Assembly: GCA_041676005.1 (NCBI GenBank) | Contig: JBAYST010000025.1 | Coordinates: forward strand, 1-12,974 | Origin: JBAYST01 sp041676005 | GTDB lineage: Bacteria > Bacillota_I > Bacilli_A > RFN20 > CAG-826 | Length of the DNA: 12,974 nucleotides | Reading direction: 5' to 3' | Shown here: positions 1 to 6,937 of the stretch, piece by piece | How the letters are laid out: each line of letters opens with the position of its first letter | Numbering within the stretch: position 1 is the first letter of the stretch | Made by a program: the position numbers and the translations under genes | The notes under the pieces: model-generated | Told to the model about the DNA's origin: nothing | Seen by the model: only the letters and a program-made list of their open reading frames with translations | Databases searched by the model: none

Positions 1-1
1 A

Positions 2-1312
2 ATGGGAATGGATTCTGCTGGTGTCTTTGTTTCGACTGCTCTAGTCGGATTCATCGCGACGATGATCATGGGACTTGTGGCCAATTATCCAATTGTCTTA
101 TCGGCAGGTATGGGGCTTAATGCTTACATCACCTATAGTGTTTCTATAGATTTTGGATTCACTTGGCAAGAATCAATGATTCTTCTTACTATTACTGGAA
201 TACTTTTCTTTGCGATGTCACTCACACCGATTAGAAAAATCATCATCGAGACAATTCCAAAAGATTTAAAATTGATCATCTCTGCGGGATTAGGAGCTTT
301 TATTTGTTTCGTCGGATTAAAAACTTCAGAAATCATCAGTGATAATCCTGATACTTTAGTCTCACTCGGGAGTCTTTCTCAACCTTCAATTCTGATCGCT
401 TTAATCGGTACTGTTCTCTGTTTTGGGCTGATGTTTGTCAAACGACCAAACTTAGCGAAAATGGCGATTCCACTCGGCATCCTATTTACGGCGATAATCG
501 GCGTTGTCACATATTTGATTATCTACTACGGATTTGGAGCTGGTCATACAGGTTTAGACGGATTGCCGATTCCTCCGTGGCTAGACGACAGTCTCGAAAA
601 AATGTGGGGTGGACAAGGTTTAGAAAAAGTCGTTTTCTTTGGTTATGCCAACAGTGAAACAAAACCTGCTGAATCATTTGGAGAAATGCTTGCAAAAATT
701 TTCTCTACTCCAGGGACTTATATCGCTATTTTTTCAATGATTTTCGTCAACCTATTCGACACGACTTCTACGCTTTTAGCAATTGGTAAAGACGCAGGCA
801 TCATCGATGAACAAGGAAAAATGAAAAACTCTAATCGCGCGGTCTTAGCCGATGCGACTGGTGCGCTTATCTGTGCGCCGTTAGGAACTTCAACCGTTAC
901 TTCTTTTGCCGAATCTGGAGTTGGCGTTTCTCTTGGCGCTAAAACTGGATTGGCCGCAGTCACTGCTGCATTTATGTTTCTGCTCGCAGCATTTATTTAT
1001 CCGGTATTTTCGATCTTTACAGTCGGAAGCGTAACTGCTCCAGCGCTCATCGCGGTTGGAACGATGATTTTTGTCGGTAATTTTAAAGAAATTAATTTTA
1101 ACGATAAAATCGCAGCTTTCACAGGATTCATCACCGTTATTATGATTCTTCTCACCTATTCAATTTCATATGGTTTAGGAATTGGTTTAATCACTTATTG
1201 CACGATGATGTTATTTGCAAGACGCGGAAGAGAAATTTCGCCGGTCACTTATGTGATCTCTGCATTATTTATTTTGGCGTTTGCGGCAAATGAAATAGTA
1301 AAATTTATATAA
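2..1312 (+). CDS. Purine (guanine/hypoxanthine/adenine) permease, NCS2 AzgA-like, 5'-truncated
   Basis: Membrane transporter that by family imports nucleobases such as guanine, hypoxanthine or adenine by proton symport. The 436 visible residues are strongly hydrophobic with many membrane segments. They carry hallmark stretches of the AzgA/PbuG branch: ANYPIVLSAGMGLNAY (about 27-42), FVNLFDTTSTLLAIGKDAG (about 248-266) and ADATGALICAPLGTSTVTS (about 283-301). Family members usually have some 40-50 residues before the equivalent of the first visible residue, including the first membrane helix. The frame is open to the window edge, so the ATG at base 2 is very probably internal and the gene begins outside the window. 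It ends with TAA followed by an intrinsic terminator, so it is transcribed separately from rplS. Substrate choice within the family cannot be read from the sequence. Finding a purine permease rather than trmD/rimM before rplS differs from Bacillus. Confidence 0.9.
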   Translation: MGMDSAGVFVSTALVGFIATMIMGLVANYPIVLSAGMGLNAYITYSVSIDFGFTWQESMILLTITGILFFAMSLTPIRKIIIETIPKDLKLIISAGLGAFICFVGLKTSEIISDNPDTLVSLGSLSQPSILIALIGTVLCFGLMFVKRPNLAKMAIPLGILFTAIIGVVTYLIIYYGFGAGHTGLDGLPIPPWLDDSLEKMWGGQGLEKVVFFGYANSETKPAESFGEMLAKIFSTPGTYIAIFSMIFVNLFDTTSTLLAIGKDAGIIDEQGKMKNSNRAVLADATGALICAPLGTSTVTSFAESGVGVSLGAKTGLAAVTAAFMFLLAAFIYPVFSIFTVGSVTAPALIAVGTMIFVGNFKEINFNDKIAAFTGFITVIMILLTYSISYGLGIGLITYCTMMLFARRGREISPVTYVISALFILAFAANEIVKFI

Positions 1313-1318
1313 GCAACT

Positions 1319-1338
1319 AACCTCTTCGGAGGTTTTTT
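1319..1338 (+). terminator. Intrinsic terminator after the permease
   Basis: Perfect 6-bp stem AACCTC/GAGGTT closed by a TTCG tetraloop and running into a T tract of six. It lies 6 bases after the permease stop codon. This separates the permease from rplS. Confidence 0.93.
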
Positions 1339-1341
1339 AAT

Positions 1342-1405
1342 ATCTTTGTCGACGAGACATTAAAACTTTATGCTCATTTTTTCGACAAGATAAGATGAAA
1401 GTTTT
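1342..1405. repeat. Interleaved inverted repeats upstream of the rplS promoter
   Basis: Two inverted repeats interlock here. ATCTTTGTCGA (1342-1352) faces TCGACAAGAT (1382-1391), with one extra T on the left. AAAACTTT (1362-1369) is exactly complementary to AAAGTTTT (1398-1405). The second can extend inward with CATTTT (1375-1380) against AAGATG (1392-1397), leaving an ATGCT bulge and an 11-base loop. The region lies between the permease terminator and the rplS -35 box and has no ORF. It could be an operator, a remnant of a transcribed structure or chance in AT-rich DNA; I do not recognise it. Confidence 0.4.
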
Positions 1406-1431
1406 GAACAAGAGAATACAATAATTTATAT

Positions 1432-1460
1432 TTGCAATCTCTATTATCTTTTGATAATAT
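1432..1460 (+). promoter_or_regulatory. Promoter of rplS (sigma-A type, extended -10)
   Basis: TTGCAA (1432-1437), a 17-base spacer, then TAATAT (1455-1460), preceded by TGA at 1452-1454, which gives an extended -10. The predicted start near 1467 falls at the first base of the leader hairpin, which supports both calls. Confidence 0.8.
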
Positions 1461-1465
1461 GATTA

Positions 1466-1552
1466 AGCGCTTTTTAGCGCTACGGATGGTCCGCTACCGA
1501 CTTACTATCGGGGATGAACATCAAGAGAAAATTATGTGAGGGAGGCAAGAAT
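1466..1552 (+). promoter_or_regulatory. Structured rplS leader, probable L19 autoregulatory leader
   Basis: The 5' untranslated region of about 86 bases has several short stems. AGCGC/GCGCT (1466-1470 with 1477-1481) competes with TAGCG/CGCTA (1475-1479 with 1492-1496), since they share bases 1477-1479. Inside the second, CGGA/TCCG (1483-1486 with 1490-1493) is a further option. CCGA/TCGG (1497-1500 with 1508-1511) follows. It ends with a strong ribosome binding site, GAGGGAGG (1538-1545), 7 bases before the rplS ATG. Firmicutes are known to carry an L19 leader motif immediately upstream of rplS, which L19 is thought to bind to limit its own synthesis. I assign it from position and overall form, not from a covariance-model match. 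Confidence 0.6.
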
Positions 1553-1903
1553 ATGAACAATAATCTAGTCAAAGAAGTAAGTGCGTCCCAAGTCCGTTTA
1601 GATATCCCTGAGTTTTCATCCGGTGATGAAATCAAAGTCTCAGTGCGGATTATCGAAAACAAGAAAGAGCGAATTCAAATTTTTCAAGGAGTCGTCATGC
1701 AAGTGCGTGGCTCTGGTGTGAGCAAAACGTTCACAGTTAGAAAAATTTCTAACGGAATCGGTGTGGAAAGAACTTTCCCGATCAATTCCCCAGTCATTGC
1801 GAAAATTGAAGTTGTCAAACGCGGTAAAGTCCGTCGCAACAAAATCTGGTATCTCAGATCTCGCTCGGGCAAATCAGCACGCATCAAAGAAATTCTCAAG
1901 TAA
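1553..1903 (+). CDS. rplS: 50S ribosomal protein L19
   Basis: L19 sits at the 30S-50S interface of the ribosome and contributes to the inter-subunit bridge region. The product is 116 residues, the usual family length (about 114-118). It carries the characteristic core FQGVVMQVRGSGVSKTFTVR (about 45-64), then GIGVERTFPINSP and the basic tail KRGKVRRNKIWYLRSRSGKSARIKE. I chose the ATG at 1553 because the strong site GAGGGAGG lies 7 bases upstream and the protein then begins like other L19s. The in-frame ATG at 1514 would add 13 residues and has no properly spaced ribosome binding site. The gene is a single-gene unit with its own promoter, leader and terminator. In Bacillus it follows rimM-trmD; here those genes are absent from the flank. 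Confidence 0.97.
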   Translation: MNNNLVKEVSASQVRLDIPEFSSGDEIKVSVRIIENKKERIQIFQGVVMQVRGSGVSKTFTVRKISNGIGVERTFPINSPVIAKIEVVKRGKVRRNKIWYLRSRSGKSARIKEILK

Positions 1904-1917
1904 GGAGCGTTTCATTA

Positions 1918-1944
1918 AAAAGAACTCATTTGAGTTCTTTTTTT
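1918..1944 (+). terminator. Intrinsic terminator after rplS
   Basis: A long stem, AAAAGAACTC (1918-1927) against GAGTTCTTTT (1932-1941), with an ATTT loop and a T run to 1944. It begins 14 bases after the rplS stop. It ends rplS transcription just before the lepB promoter. Confidence 0.93.
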
Positions 1945-1973
1945 ATTTCTCGGGTTTTTCTAAAAATATGCTT

Positions 1974-2001
1974 TTGCCTTATCGAATCTTTTATCTATAA
2001 T
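1974..2001 (+). promoter_or_regulatory. Promoter of the lepB-rbgA-rnhB unit, close to the start codon
   Basis: TTGCCT (1974-1979), a 16-base spacer and a consensus TATAAT (1996-2001). Only 10 bases separate the -10 box from the lepB ATG at 2012. Transcription starting at the usual 6-8 bases after the -10 would leave a 5' leader of about 3-5 bases, too short for a Shine-Dalgarno site. Confidence 0.7.
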
Positions 2002-2011
2002 AAATAGAGAT

Positions 2012-2686
2012 ATGACCACTAAGTTAAAAAAATCCGGAAAATATAAAAAGTTTGTCAATATTATTTATATTTTGTTTTATTTCTTTCTCGTCGTTGGAAT
2101 CGTTGCGATGAGCACTTTACTTTTTAATAAGTATTATTACATCACCTTTTATATCGATGGACAATCGATGTATCCGACTTTAAATAGTCAAGGAACCGAA
2201 ACCCTCCCTGCTAAACGCAAAGATTTTGGAATTGTCGATGAACACCGCAGCGCGGTCAATAAAATCAAACGATTTGATATTGTCACCACTTATTATCCAG
2301 GTGATTATGATGGTAATGGCGAACTCTTAGAAAATGCCGAAAAGAAAATCAAACGAGCAATTGGACTTCCAGGTGAAACGATTTCCACTGATGGAAGAGA
2401 GATTTATATCAATGGGACTATACTAAAACTTCTTTATACTCCTGGGACTGGGAGTTTAGCTTACACTGCTCCAACCTCACTTCAAGATGATGAATATTTT
2501 CTTATTGGAGATAACTGGGGACATTCTTCGGACTCGACCAATCCTGGAAACGGGCCGATTAAAAAAGAATGGATCACCGGAGTTTTTATCGCCACCGAAG
2601 GAACATGCATCCTTGAAATAAATGAAGAAGGTAAGAAAATCGCTACCGATTTCAAATACCATTGGCCGATTTTCTATAAACGTTAA
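2012..2686 (+). CDS. lepB: Signal peptidase I
   Basis: Membrane-bound serine protease that removes signal peptides from secreted proteins on the outer face of the cell membrane. The 224-residue product has a basic N-terminus, one membrane anchor (about 14-38) and then the catalytic domain. The nucleophile is Ser52 in GQSMYPTL and the general base Lys114 in KIKRAIGLPGE, the Ser-Lys dyad of family S26. The late conserved box is GDNWGHSSDS (166-175), where the family usually has GDN-R-x-x-S-x-D-S. A region of roughly 30 residues (about 68-110) between the Ser and Lys boxes resembles other Gram-positive enzymes in general form. No ribosome binding site precedes the ATG; see the promoter entry. 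rbgA follows after 2 bases. Confidence 0.95.
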   Translation: MTTKLKKSGKYKKFVNIIYILFYFFLVVGIVAMSTLLFNKYYYITFYIDGQSMYPTLNSQGTETLPAKRKDFGIVDEHRSAVNKIKRFDIVTTYYPGDYDGNGELLENAEKKIKRAIGLPGETISTDGREIYINGTILKLLYTPGTGSLAYTAPTSLQDDEYFLIGDNWGHSSDSTNPGNGPIKKEWITGVFIATEGTCILEINEEGKKIATDFKYHWPIFYKR

Positions 2687-2688
2687 TT

Positions 2689-3534
2689 ATGCGCGAAAAG
2701 AATATTCATTGGTTTCCAGGGCACATGAAAAAAGCTCTTAACGAAATCGAGCGAAGAGTGAAACTAATCGATGTCGTGATTGAGATTTTAGATGCGCGAG
2801 CTCCTCAGTCGAGCATGAATTATTTTCTTGAAGAAAAAATCAAAACCAAACCTCATTTATTTCTGCTCAGCAAGGCTGATCTAAGTGATCCAATAGAAAA
2901 TGAGAAATGGATTGCTCATTTTCAAAAAGATGGTAATAAAGCGCTGATCGGTAATTTGAATGATAAGAATATTATCGTCCAAATCAAAAAAGCGCTCGGC
3001 GAATTAGCAGTTCAAAAAAGAGAAAGAGAAAAGCGTCGAGGGATGAAACCTCAAGCGATTAAAACGATGATCATCGGAATTCCTAACGTCGGGAAATCGA
3101 CCTTGATCAATAAAATTGCAAAACGCGCTTCAGCAGGAGTTGAAAATCGCCCAGGTCTCACTCGCTCTGAACAGTGGATTAAAGTCGATAAAGATTTCAT
3201 TTTATTGGATACGCCAGGGATTTTGCCGATGAACTACGAAAATCAAGAAATCGCGGCAAAATTGGCCTTAATCGGTTCGATTCGCGAGGATATTTTGCCT
3301 TATGATGTCCTTGTCAGTCATCTTTTAGATATTTTAAATACATTTTATCCAAATAGCCTCAGCGAAAGATTTGACGTTACAAATCTTAAAGACGAGCAAT
3401 CGGTCATTGAAAAAATCGCACTTAAACGCGGATTGATCTCCAGTGGGAAAATCGATTTAGCTAAAGCGGAGAGATTACTCATCCAAGAATTTAAAGATGG
3501 ACTATTAGGTAAAATCACTTTAGAAAGAATTTAA
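2689..3534 (+). CDS. rbgA: Ribosome biogenesis GTPase RbgA (YlqF)
   Basis: Circularly permuted GTPase required for late 50S subunit assembly in Firmicutes. The product has 281 residues. The G-motif order is permuted as expected: G4-like LSKADL (60-65) comes first, then the P-loop GIPNVGKST (130-138), the GLTRSEQW segment (156-163) as G2 region, and G3 DTPG (174-177). The N-terminal WFPGHMKKA (8-16) is typical of the YlqF family, and the C-terminal helical domain (about 190-281) is present at normal size. The ATG lies 2 bases after the lepB stop with no clear Shine-Dalgarno site, which suggests translational coupling to lepB. It overlaps rnhB by one base (TAATG). The ylqF-rnhB pairing is conserved in Firmicutes. 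Confidence 0.96.
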   Translation: MREKNIHWFPGHMKKALNEIERRVKLIDVVIEILDARAPQSSMNYFLEEKIKTKPHLFLLSKADLSDPIENEKWIAHFQKDGNKALIGNLNDKNIIVQIKKALGELAVQKREREKRRGMKPQAIKTMIIGIPNVGKSTLINKIAKRASAGVENRPGLTRSEQWIKVDKDFILLDTPGILPMNYENQEIAAKLALIGSIREDILPYDVLVSHLLDILNTFYPNSLSERFDVTNLKDEQSVIEKIALKRGLISSGKIDLAKAERLLIQEFKDGLLGKITLERI

Positions 3535-4142
3535 TGGCTTTAAATTACGAGAAAAAATATTATGACCAAGGGTTTAGCTTTGTCGTCGGAATCGATGAGG
3601 CAGGACGGGGTCCGCTTTTAGGACCGGTCGTCGCCTGTGCTCTTATTTTGCCAAAAGACTTTTCAAGCGATTTGATCGATGATTCGAAAAAACTTTCCCA
3701 AAAGAAAAAGGAGCAGGCATATAAACTCCTCATCGCTAATGCTTTAGATTATGGGATTGGAATTGTCTCATCTCAAGAAATCGATGAACTCAATATCTAT
3801 CAGGCTTCACGTCTAGCGATGATTAAAGCTCTTAAGGCCCTCAAACACCATTATGAGGTGATTCTGACCGATGCGATGTCGATTCCTTTTGAAAACGTCT
3901 CTTTTGAAGCGCTGATCAAGGGCGATCAAAAGGCTCAATGTATCGCGGGTGCATCGATTATTGCCAAAGTGACTAGAGACCGCTTGATGGAAGAATTAGA
4001 TGCGCAATATCCTCTTTATGGAATCAAATCGCATAAAGGCTATCCGACTAGAAAACATTTAAAGGCTTTGAAAGAATTCGGGCCAATTAAAGGTGTTCAT
4101 CGCTACACTTATCGCCCAGTTAAAAAAGTTTTAAAAAAATAA
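3534..4142 (+). CDS. rnhB: Ribonuclease HII
   Basis: Cleaves the RNA strand of RNA-DNA hybrids and removes single ribonucleotides misincorporated in DNA. The product has 202 residues. It contains the RNase HII signature GIDEAGRGPLLGPV (19-32) with catalytic Asp21 and Glu22, DDSKKLS (49-55), LTDAM with Asp113, KGDQK with Asp131, and SIIAKVTRDRLM (141-152). The ending GIKSHKGYPTRKH and FGPIKGVHR is also typical. Its ATG shares the last A of the rbgA TAA stop, so translation is probably coupled. It ends the lepB unit, followed by a terminator-like hairpin that also covers the dprA ribosome binding site. Confidence 0.96.
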   Translation: MALNYEKKYYDQGFSFVVGIDEAGRGPLLGPVVACALILPKDFSSDLIDDSKKLSQKKKEQAYKLLIANALDYGIGIVSSQEIDELNIYQASRLAMIKALKALKHHYEVILTDAMSIPFENVSFEALIKGDQKAQCIAGASIIAKVTRDRLMEELDAQYPLYGIKSHKGYPTRKHLKALKEFGPIKGVHRYTYRPVKKVLKK

Positions 4143-4167
4143 AAAAATATTTTAGTAAAAAATAAAT

Positions 4168-4196
4168 AAATCTCCTATGTGTAAAAGGAGGTTTTT
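4168..4196 (+). terminator. Terminator-like hairpin overlapping the dprA ribosome binding site
   Basis: AAATCTCCT (4168-4176) pairs with AGGAGGTTT (4186-4194) over 9 bp, with one T-G wobble, a 9-base loop and a T run at 4192-4196. This is a good intrinsic terminator for the lepB-rbgA-rnhB unit. The 3' arm contains GGAGG (4187-4191), which is also the only ribosome binding site for the dprA TTG start at 4200. The same hairpin can therefore stop transcription or hide the dprA site. Confidence 0.75.
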
Positions 4197-4199
4197 ATT

Positions 4200-4976
4200 T
4201 TGAAAGCAAGAAACATACTGATTTTCTTATCTTTAAAATATCAAGGAGACTGGGACCTTATATATAGCGCGATATCCGCGCGCGAGAAGTTGGATTTAAA
4301 CGAAGTTGATCAAGCGATTGAAAAACTTCCTTATCAATGTCTAACCTTACTCGATTCTCAATATCCAGAAATCTTAAAACGATATCATAAACCACCATTT
4401 GTCTTATTTTATTATGGGGATATTTCATTACTTGCCGATTCACGTCAAATACTCGCTGTAGTCGGATCGAGAAAATGTTCTAGTTATGGCCAAAAAGCGA
4501 CGAAGAGTCTCGTCTTCTCCTTGGCGTCCACGCAGACTATTATTTCTGGGTTAGCTCTAGGAATTGACACTATCGCTCATGAAGCTGCGATTACGGCGAA
4601 GGGAAAAACGATTGCAGTTTTGGGTTCAGGTATCGATTATTGTTATCCTAAAAGCAACCTCTTACTATATGAGAAAATCAAAAATCACCACTTGATAATC
4701 TCTGAATATCCAGATGAAGTTCCTCCTAACAGCGATCATTTTCCTTTTCGAAATCGAATTATTTCTGCTTTGAGTTGGGGAGTTTTGGTCCCTGAGTCTA
4801 AAGAAAAATCTGGGACAAGCGTGACGATTACCCATGCGATATATCAAGGAAAAGAAGTGATGTGTGTTCCTTTTCCTTATGATGAAGATAGTTATAATAA
4901 TCGTCTCATTAAAGACGGAGCGACCTTAGTTGAAAGTGCCGAACAAGTCTTGGATCAGCGTCCAAATCATCTTTAA
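4200..4976 (+). CDS. dprA: DNA processing protein DprA (Smf), short form, TTG start
   Basis: Binds incoming single-stranded DNA during transformation and loads RecA; it is also found in bacteria not known to be competent. The 258-residue product carries the Rossmann-like core: LAVVGSRKCSSYG (85-97), SGLALGIDTIAHEAA (116-130), TIAVLGSGIDYCYP (137-150), ISEYPD (167-172), FPFRNRIISALS (181-192) and SGTSVTITHA (204-213). The N-terminal about 80 residues hold the usual YPEILK and PPFVLFYYGD segments. It stops soon after DGATLVES, so the C-terminal winged-helix domain of longer DprA proteins is absent. The TTG start at 4200 is chosen because GGAGG lies 8 bases upstream and no ATG or GTG suits. It sits between rnhB and topA, its usual Firmicute location. 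Confidence 0.92.
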   Translation: MKARNILIFLSLKYQGDWDLIYSAISAREKLDLNEVDQAIEKLPYQCLTLLDSQYPEILKRYHKPPFVLFYYGDISLLADSRQILAVVGSRKCSSYGQKATKSLVFSLASTQTIISGLALGIDTIAHEAAITAKGKTIAVLGSGIDYCYPKSNLLLYEKIKNHHLIISEYPDEVPPNSDHFPFRNRIISALSWGVLVPESKEKSGTSVTITHAIYQGKEVMCVPFPYDEDSYNNRLIKDGATLVESAEQVLDQRPNHL

Positions 4977-4984
4977 AAATTTTC

Positions 4985-5006
4985 ATATCCTATATATTAA
5001 GGATAT
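4985..5006. repeat. AT-rich palindrome between dprA and topA
   Basis: ATATCCT (4985-4991) faces AGGATAT (5000-5006) across an 8-base AT loop. No T tract follows on the + strand, so it is a weak terminator candidate. It lies 13 bases upstream of the topA -35 box and could instead be a protein-binding palindrome. Confidence 0.5.
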
Positions 5007-5019
5007 AAGAGTTTAGCGT

Positions 5020-5048
5020 TTGACAAGACGAGTAAAGATGCATATAGT
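5020..5048 (+). promoter_or_regulatory. Promoter of topA (sigma-A type)
   Basis: A perfect TTGACA (5020-5025), a 17-base spacer and TATAGT (5043-5048). The predicted start near 5055 is just upstream of the ribosome binding site AAAGAGGA (5058-5065). This is the best match to consensus in the window, so topA is probably strongly transcribed. Confidence 0.88.
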
Positions 5049-5070
5049 ATCATACTTAAAGAGGAAAATT

Positions 5071-6891
5071 ATGAAACTAATTATCGTTGAATCTCCGACT
5101 AAATGCGCCACGATTAAAAGATATCTTGGTGACGATTATGAAGTGTTAGCATCTCGAGGACATGTTCGTGATCTCGCCACCAGTGGTAAGGGTGGTTTAG
5201 GAGTCGATGTTGAAAACGATTTTAAACCGACTTATGTCATAAATAAAGAACGTGCAGCGACCGTTAAAGAATTAAAAAGATTCGCTAAAAAAGCCGAAGA
5301 TATTATTCTTGCGACTGACCCAGACCGTGAAGGAGAAGCGATCGCTTGGCATTTAGCACAAATTCTTGAACTCGATTTAAATACGACAAAAAGACTTGAA
5401 TTTCATGAGATTACAAGAGACTCGGTAACTCACGCAATTGCTAATCCTAAAACCATCGATTTGGATTTAGTGTCTTCCCAAGAAACAAGAAGAATTCTCG
5501 ATCGGATTATCGGCTTTAAACTCTCTTCTTTTCTTTATAAAAAAATTCGTTCTCGCTCTGCGGGAAGGGTTCAATCTGCGACCTTAAAAATCATCGCGGA
5601 CGTCGACAATGAAATCAAAGCTTTTGTCCCTGAAGAATATTGGAAAATTTTGGTGGACATCGATATCCACGGAACTGTAATGGCGTTAGATTTAAAGAAG
5701 ATAAATGATGAAAAAGTCGAGATCCATAACGATGCTGAAGCGAGTCAAATTTTAGCCCTAGTTCCCGATGTCATGAAAGTTAAAAAAGTGAAAAAAGAGA
5801 TCAAGAGCAGAGTCGCCAAACCTCCTTTTACAACCTCGACTTTACAACAAGCCGCTTATAACAAATTCGGCTATAAAACCAGCAAAACCTCGATAATTGC
5901 GCAGAAATTGTATGAAGGTGTCGCAATTAAAGACGGTTTAGTTGGCCTTATTACATATATGAGGACAGACTCAACGCGCCTTTCTGAAACCTTCATCAAC
6001 CGAGCGAAAAATTATATCACTGAAGCCTTTGGGGCCAACTATATTGGTGAGACCAAAAAGAGCGTTAAAAAAAGAGAACTAGCCCAGGATGCTCACGAAG
6101 CGATTAGGCCGACGGGAAACCATCGAACACCTCAATCTTTAAAACCGTATTTGACGACTGAAGAATACAATATTTATAAGCTCATTTATAACCGGGCTGT
6201 CGCCTCTATAATGGCGCCTAAAAAAGAAGAAATCACCACGGTTACCTTTGAAGAAAACGGACTGACTTTTGCCTTGCAAGGATCACGGCGAATCTTCGAT
6301 GGCTATGAGATTTTATATCAATATGATGACGATGCTTTCGTCGATAAATATCTCCCGAAAATTTCAGAAGGTGAAGAGTTTAAAATCACTGCCAAAAATA
6401 AAGAACAAGAATTCACCCAACCGCCCACACATTTTTCTGAGGCGAGGATTATCAAGACGATGGAACAAGTCGGAATCGGCCGGCCTTCCACTTATGCTTC
6501 AACGATTGCAATTTTACAAAAACGCAAATACGTGACCAATGAATCCGGAGTCTTAAAAACCACCGATCAAGGTCAGAAGACCATCGCCGTTTTAGGTGAA
6601 TATTTTCCTGAAATCATCGATGCCAAATACACGGCAAAAATGGAAGAAAAACTCGACAATATCGCAAGTAAAAAATTAAGTCAATTCAAGATTTTAAAAA
6701 GCTTTTATCAACCATTCATGGACGATGTCGCTAAAGCAATGCAAAAAGCTAAAGACGACGAACCGCCAACTGGGAAATTCTGTCCAAAATGCGGCAGTCC
6801 ACTCGTTTATAAAAATGGTAAAAAAGGAAAGTTCCTCGGTTGTTCGGCTTTCCCTAAATGCCGTTATATTGAAAAAGATAGCGAAAAGTGA
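5071..6891 (+). CDS. topA: DNA topoisomerase I (type IA), single zinc finger
   Basis: Relaxes negative supercoils by cutting one DNA strand through a 5'-phosphotyrosine link. The product has 606 residues. The Toprim domain begins with MKLIIVESPTKCATI (1-15) and has the metal-binding TDPDREGEA (82-90). The active-site Tyr296 lies in GLITYMRTDS. Other type IA marks are RSAGRVQSATL (162-172), AHEAIRPT and GIGRPSTYA. One C-terminal zinc ribbon is visible with Cys571, 574, 591 and 597; Escherichia coli and many Bacilli enzymes are longer with several such modules. I chose the ATG at 5071 because AAAGAGGA lies just upstream and the protein then starts like its family. The in-frame start at 5020 would add 17 residues but overlaps the promoter itself. 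It ends with TGA, which shows the standard code. Confidence 0.96.
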   Translation: MKLIIVESPTKCATIKRYLGDDYEVLASRGHVRDLATSGKGGLGVDVENDFKPTYVINKERAATVKELKRFAKKAEDIILATDPDREGEAIAWHLAQILELDLNTTKRLEFHEITRDSVTHAIANPKTIDLDLVSSQETRRILDRIIGFKLSSFLYKKIRSRSAGRVQSATLKIIADVDNEIKAFVPEEYWKILVDIDIHGTVMALDLKKINDEKVEIHNDAEASQILALVPDVMKVKKVKKEIKSRVAKPPFTTSTLQQAAYNKFGYKTSKTSIIAQKLYEGVAIKDGLVGLITYMRTDSTRLSETFINRAKNYITEAFGANYIGETKKSVKKRELAQDAHEAIRPTGNHRTPQSLKPYLTTEEYNIYKLIYNRAVASIMAPKKEEITTVTFEENGLTFALQGSRRIFDGYEILYQYDDDAFVDKYLPKISEGEEFKITAKNKEQEFTQPPTHFSEARIIKTMEQVGIGRPSTYASTIAILQKRKYVTNESGVLKTTDQGQKTIAVLGEYFPEIIDAKYTAKMEEKLDNIASKKLSQFKILKSFYQPFMDDVAKAMQKAKDDEPPTGKFCPKCGSPLVYKNGKKGKFLGCSAFPKCRYIEKDSEK

Positions 6892-6921
6892 AGAGGGAAC
6901 TATTAACCCTCTTTTCTTTTT
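6891..6921 (+). terminator. Intrinsic terminator after topA
   Basis: AAGAGGG (6891-6897) pairs with CCCTCTT (6907-6913) around a 9-base loop, then a T-rich tail to 6921. The stem starts at the last base of the topA TGA stop. The -35 region of the xerC promoter lies within its loop and 3' arm. Confidence 0.9.
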
Positions 6922-6931
6922 ATTATATAAT
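6903..6931 (+). promoter_or_regulatory. Promoter of xerC, predicted to give a leaderless mRNA
   Basis: TTAACC (6903-6908), a 17-base spacer and consensus TATAAT (6926-6931). The xerC ATG at 6938 begins 7 bases after the end of the -10 box, where transcription normally starts, so the mRNA may begin at the start codon itself. The -35 is weak (4 of 6). Confidence 0.65.
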
Positions 6932-6937
6932 TAAAAG

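Noticed and set aside
1514..1552. Longer rplS start adding 13 residues at the N-terminus
   Set aside because: No spaced ribosome binding site before 1514; the strong GAGGGAGG site serves the ATG at 1553, and L19 length is then normal.
4982..5009. Palindrome as a possible dif site for XerC
   Set aside because: The size (11+6+11) is suggestive, but the arms do not match the Firmicute dif core and the symmetry is imperfect.
5020..5070. Longer topA start (TTG at 5020)
   Set aside because: It lies on the TTGACA -35 box, upstream of the predicted transcript start; the ATG at 5071 has its own ribosome binding site and a standard TopA N-terminus.
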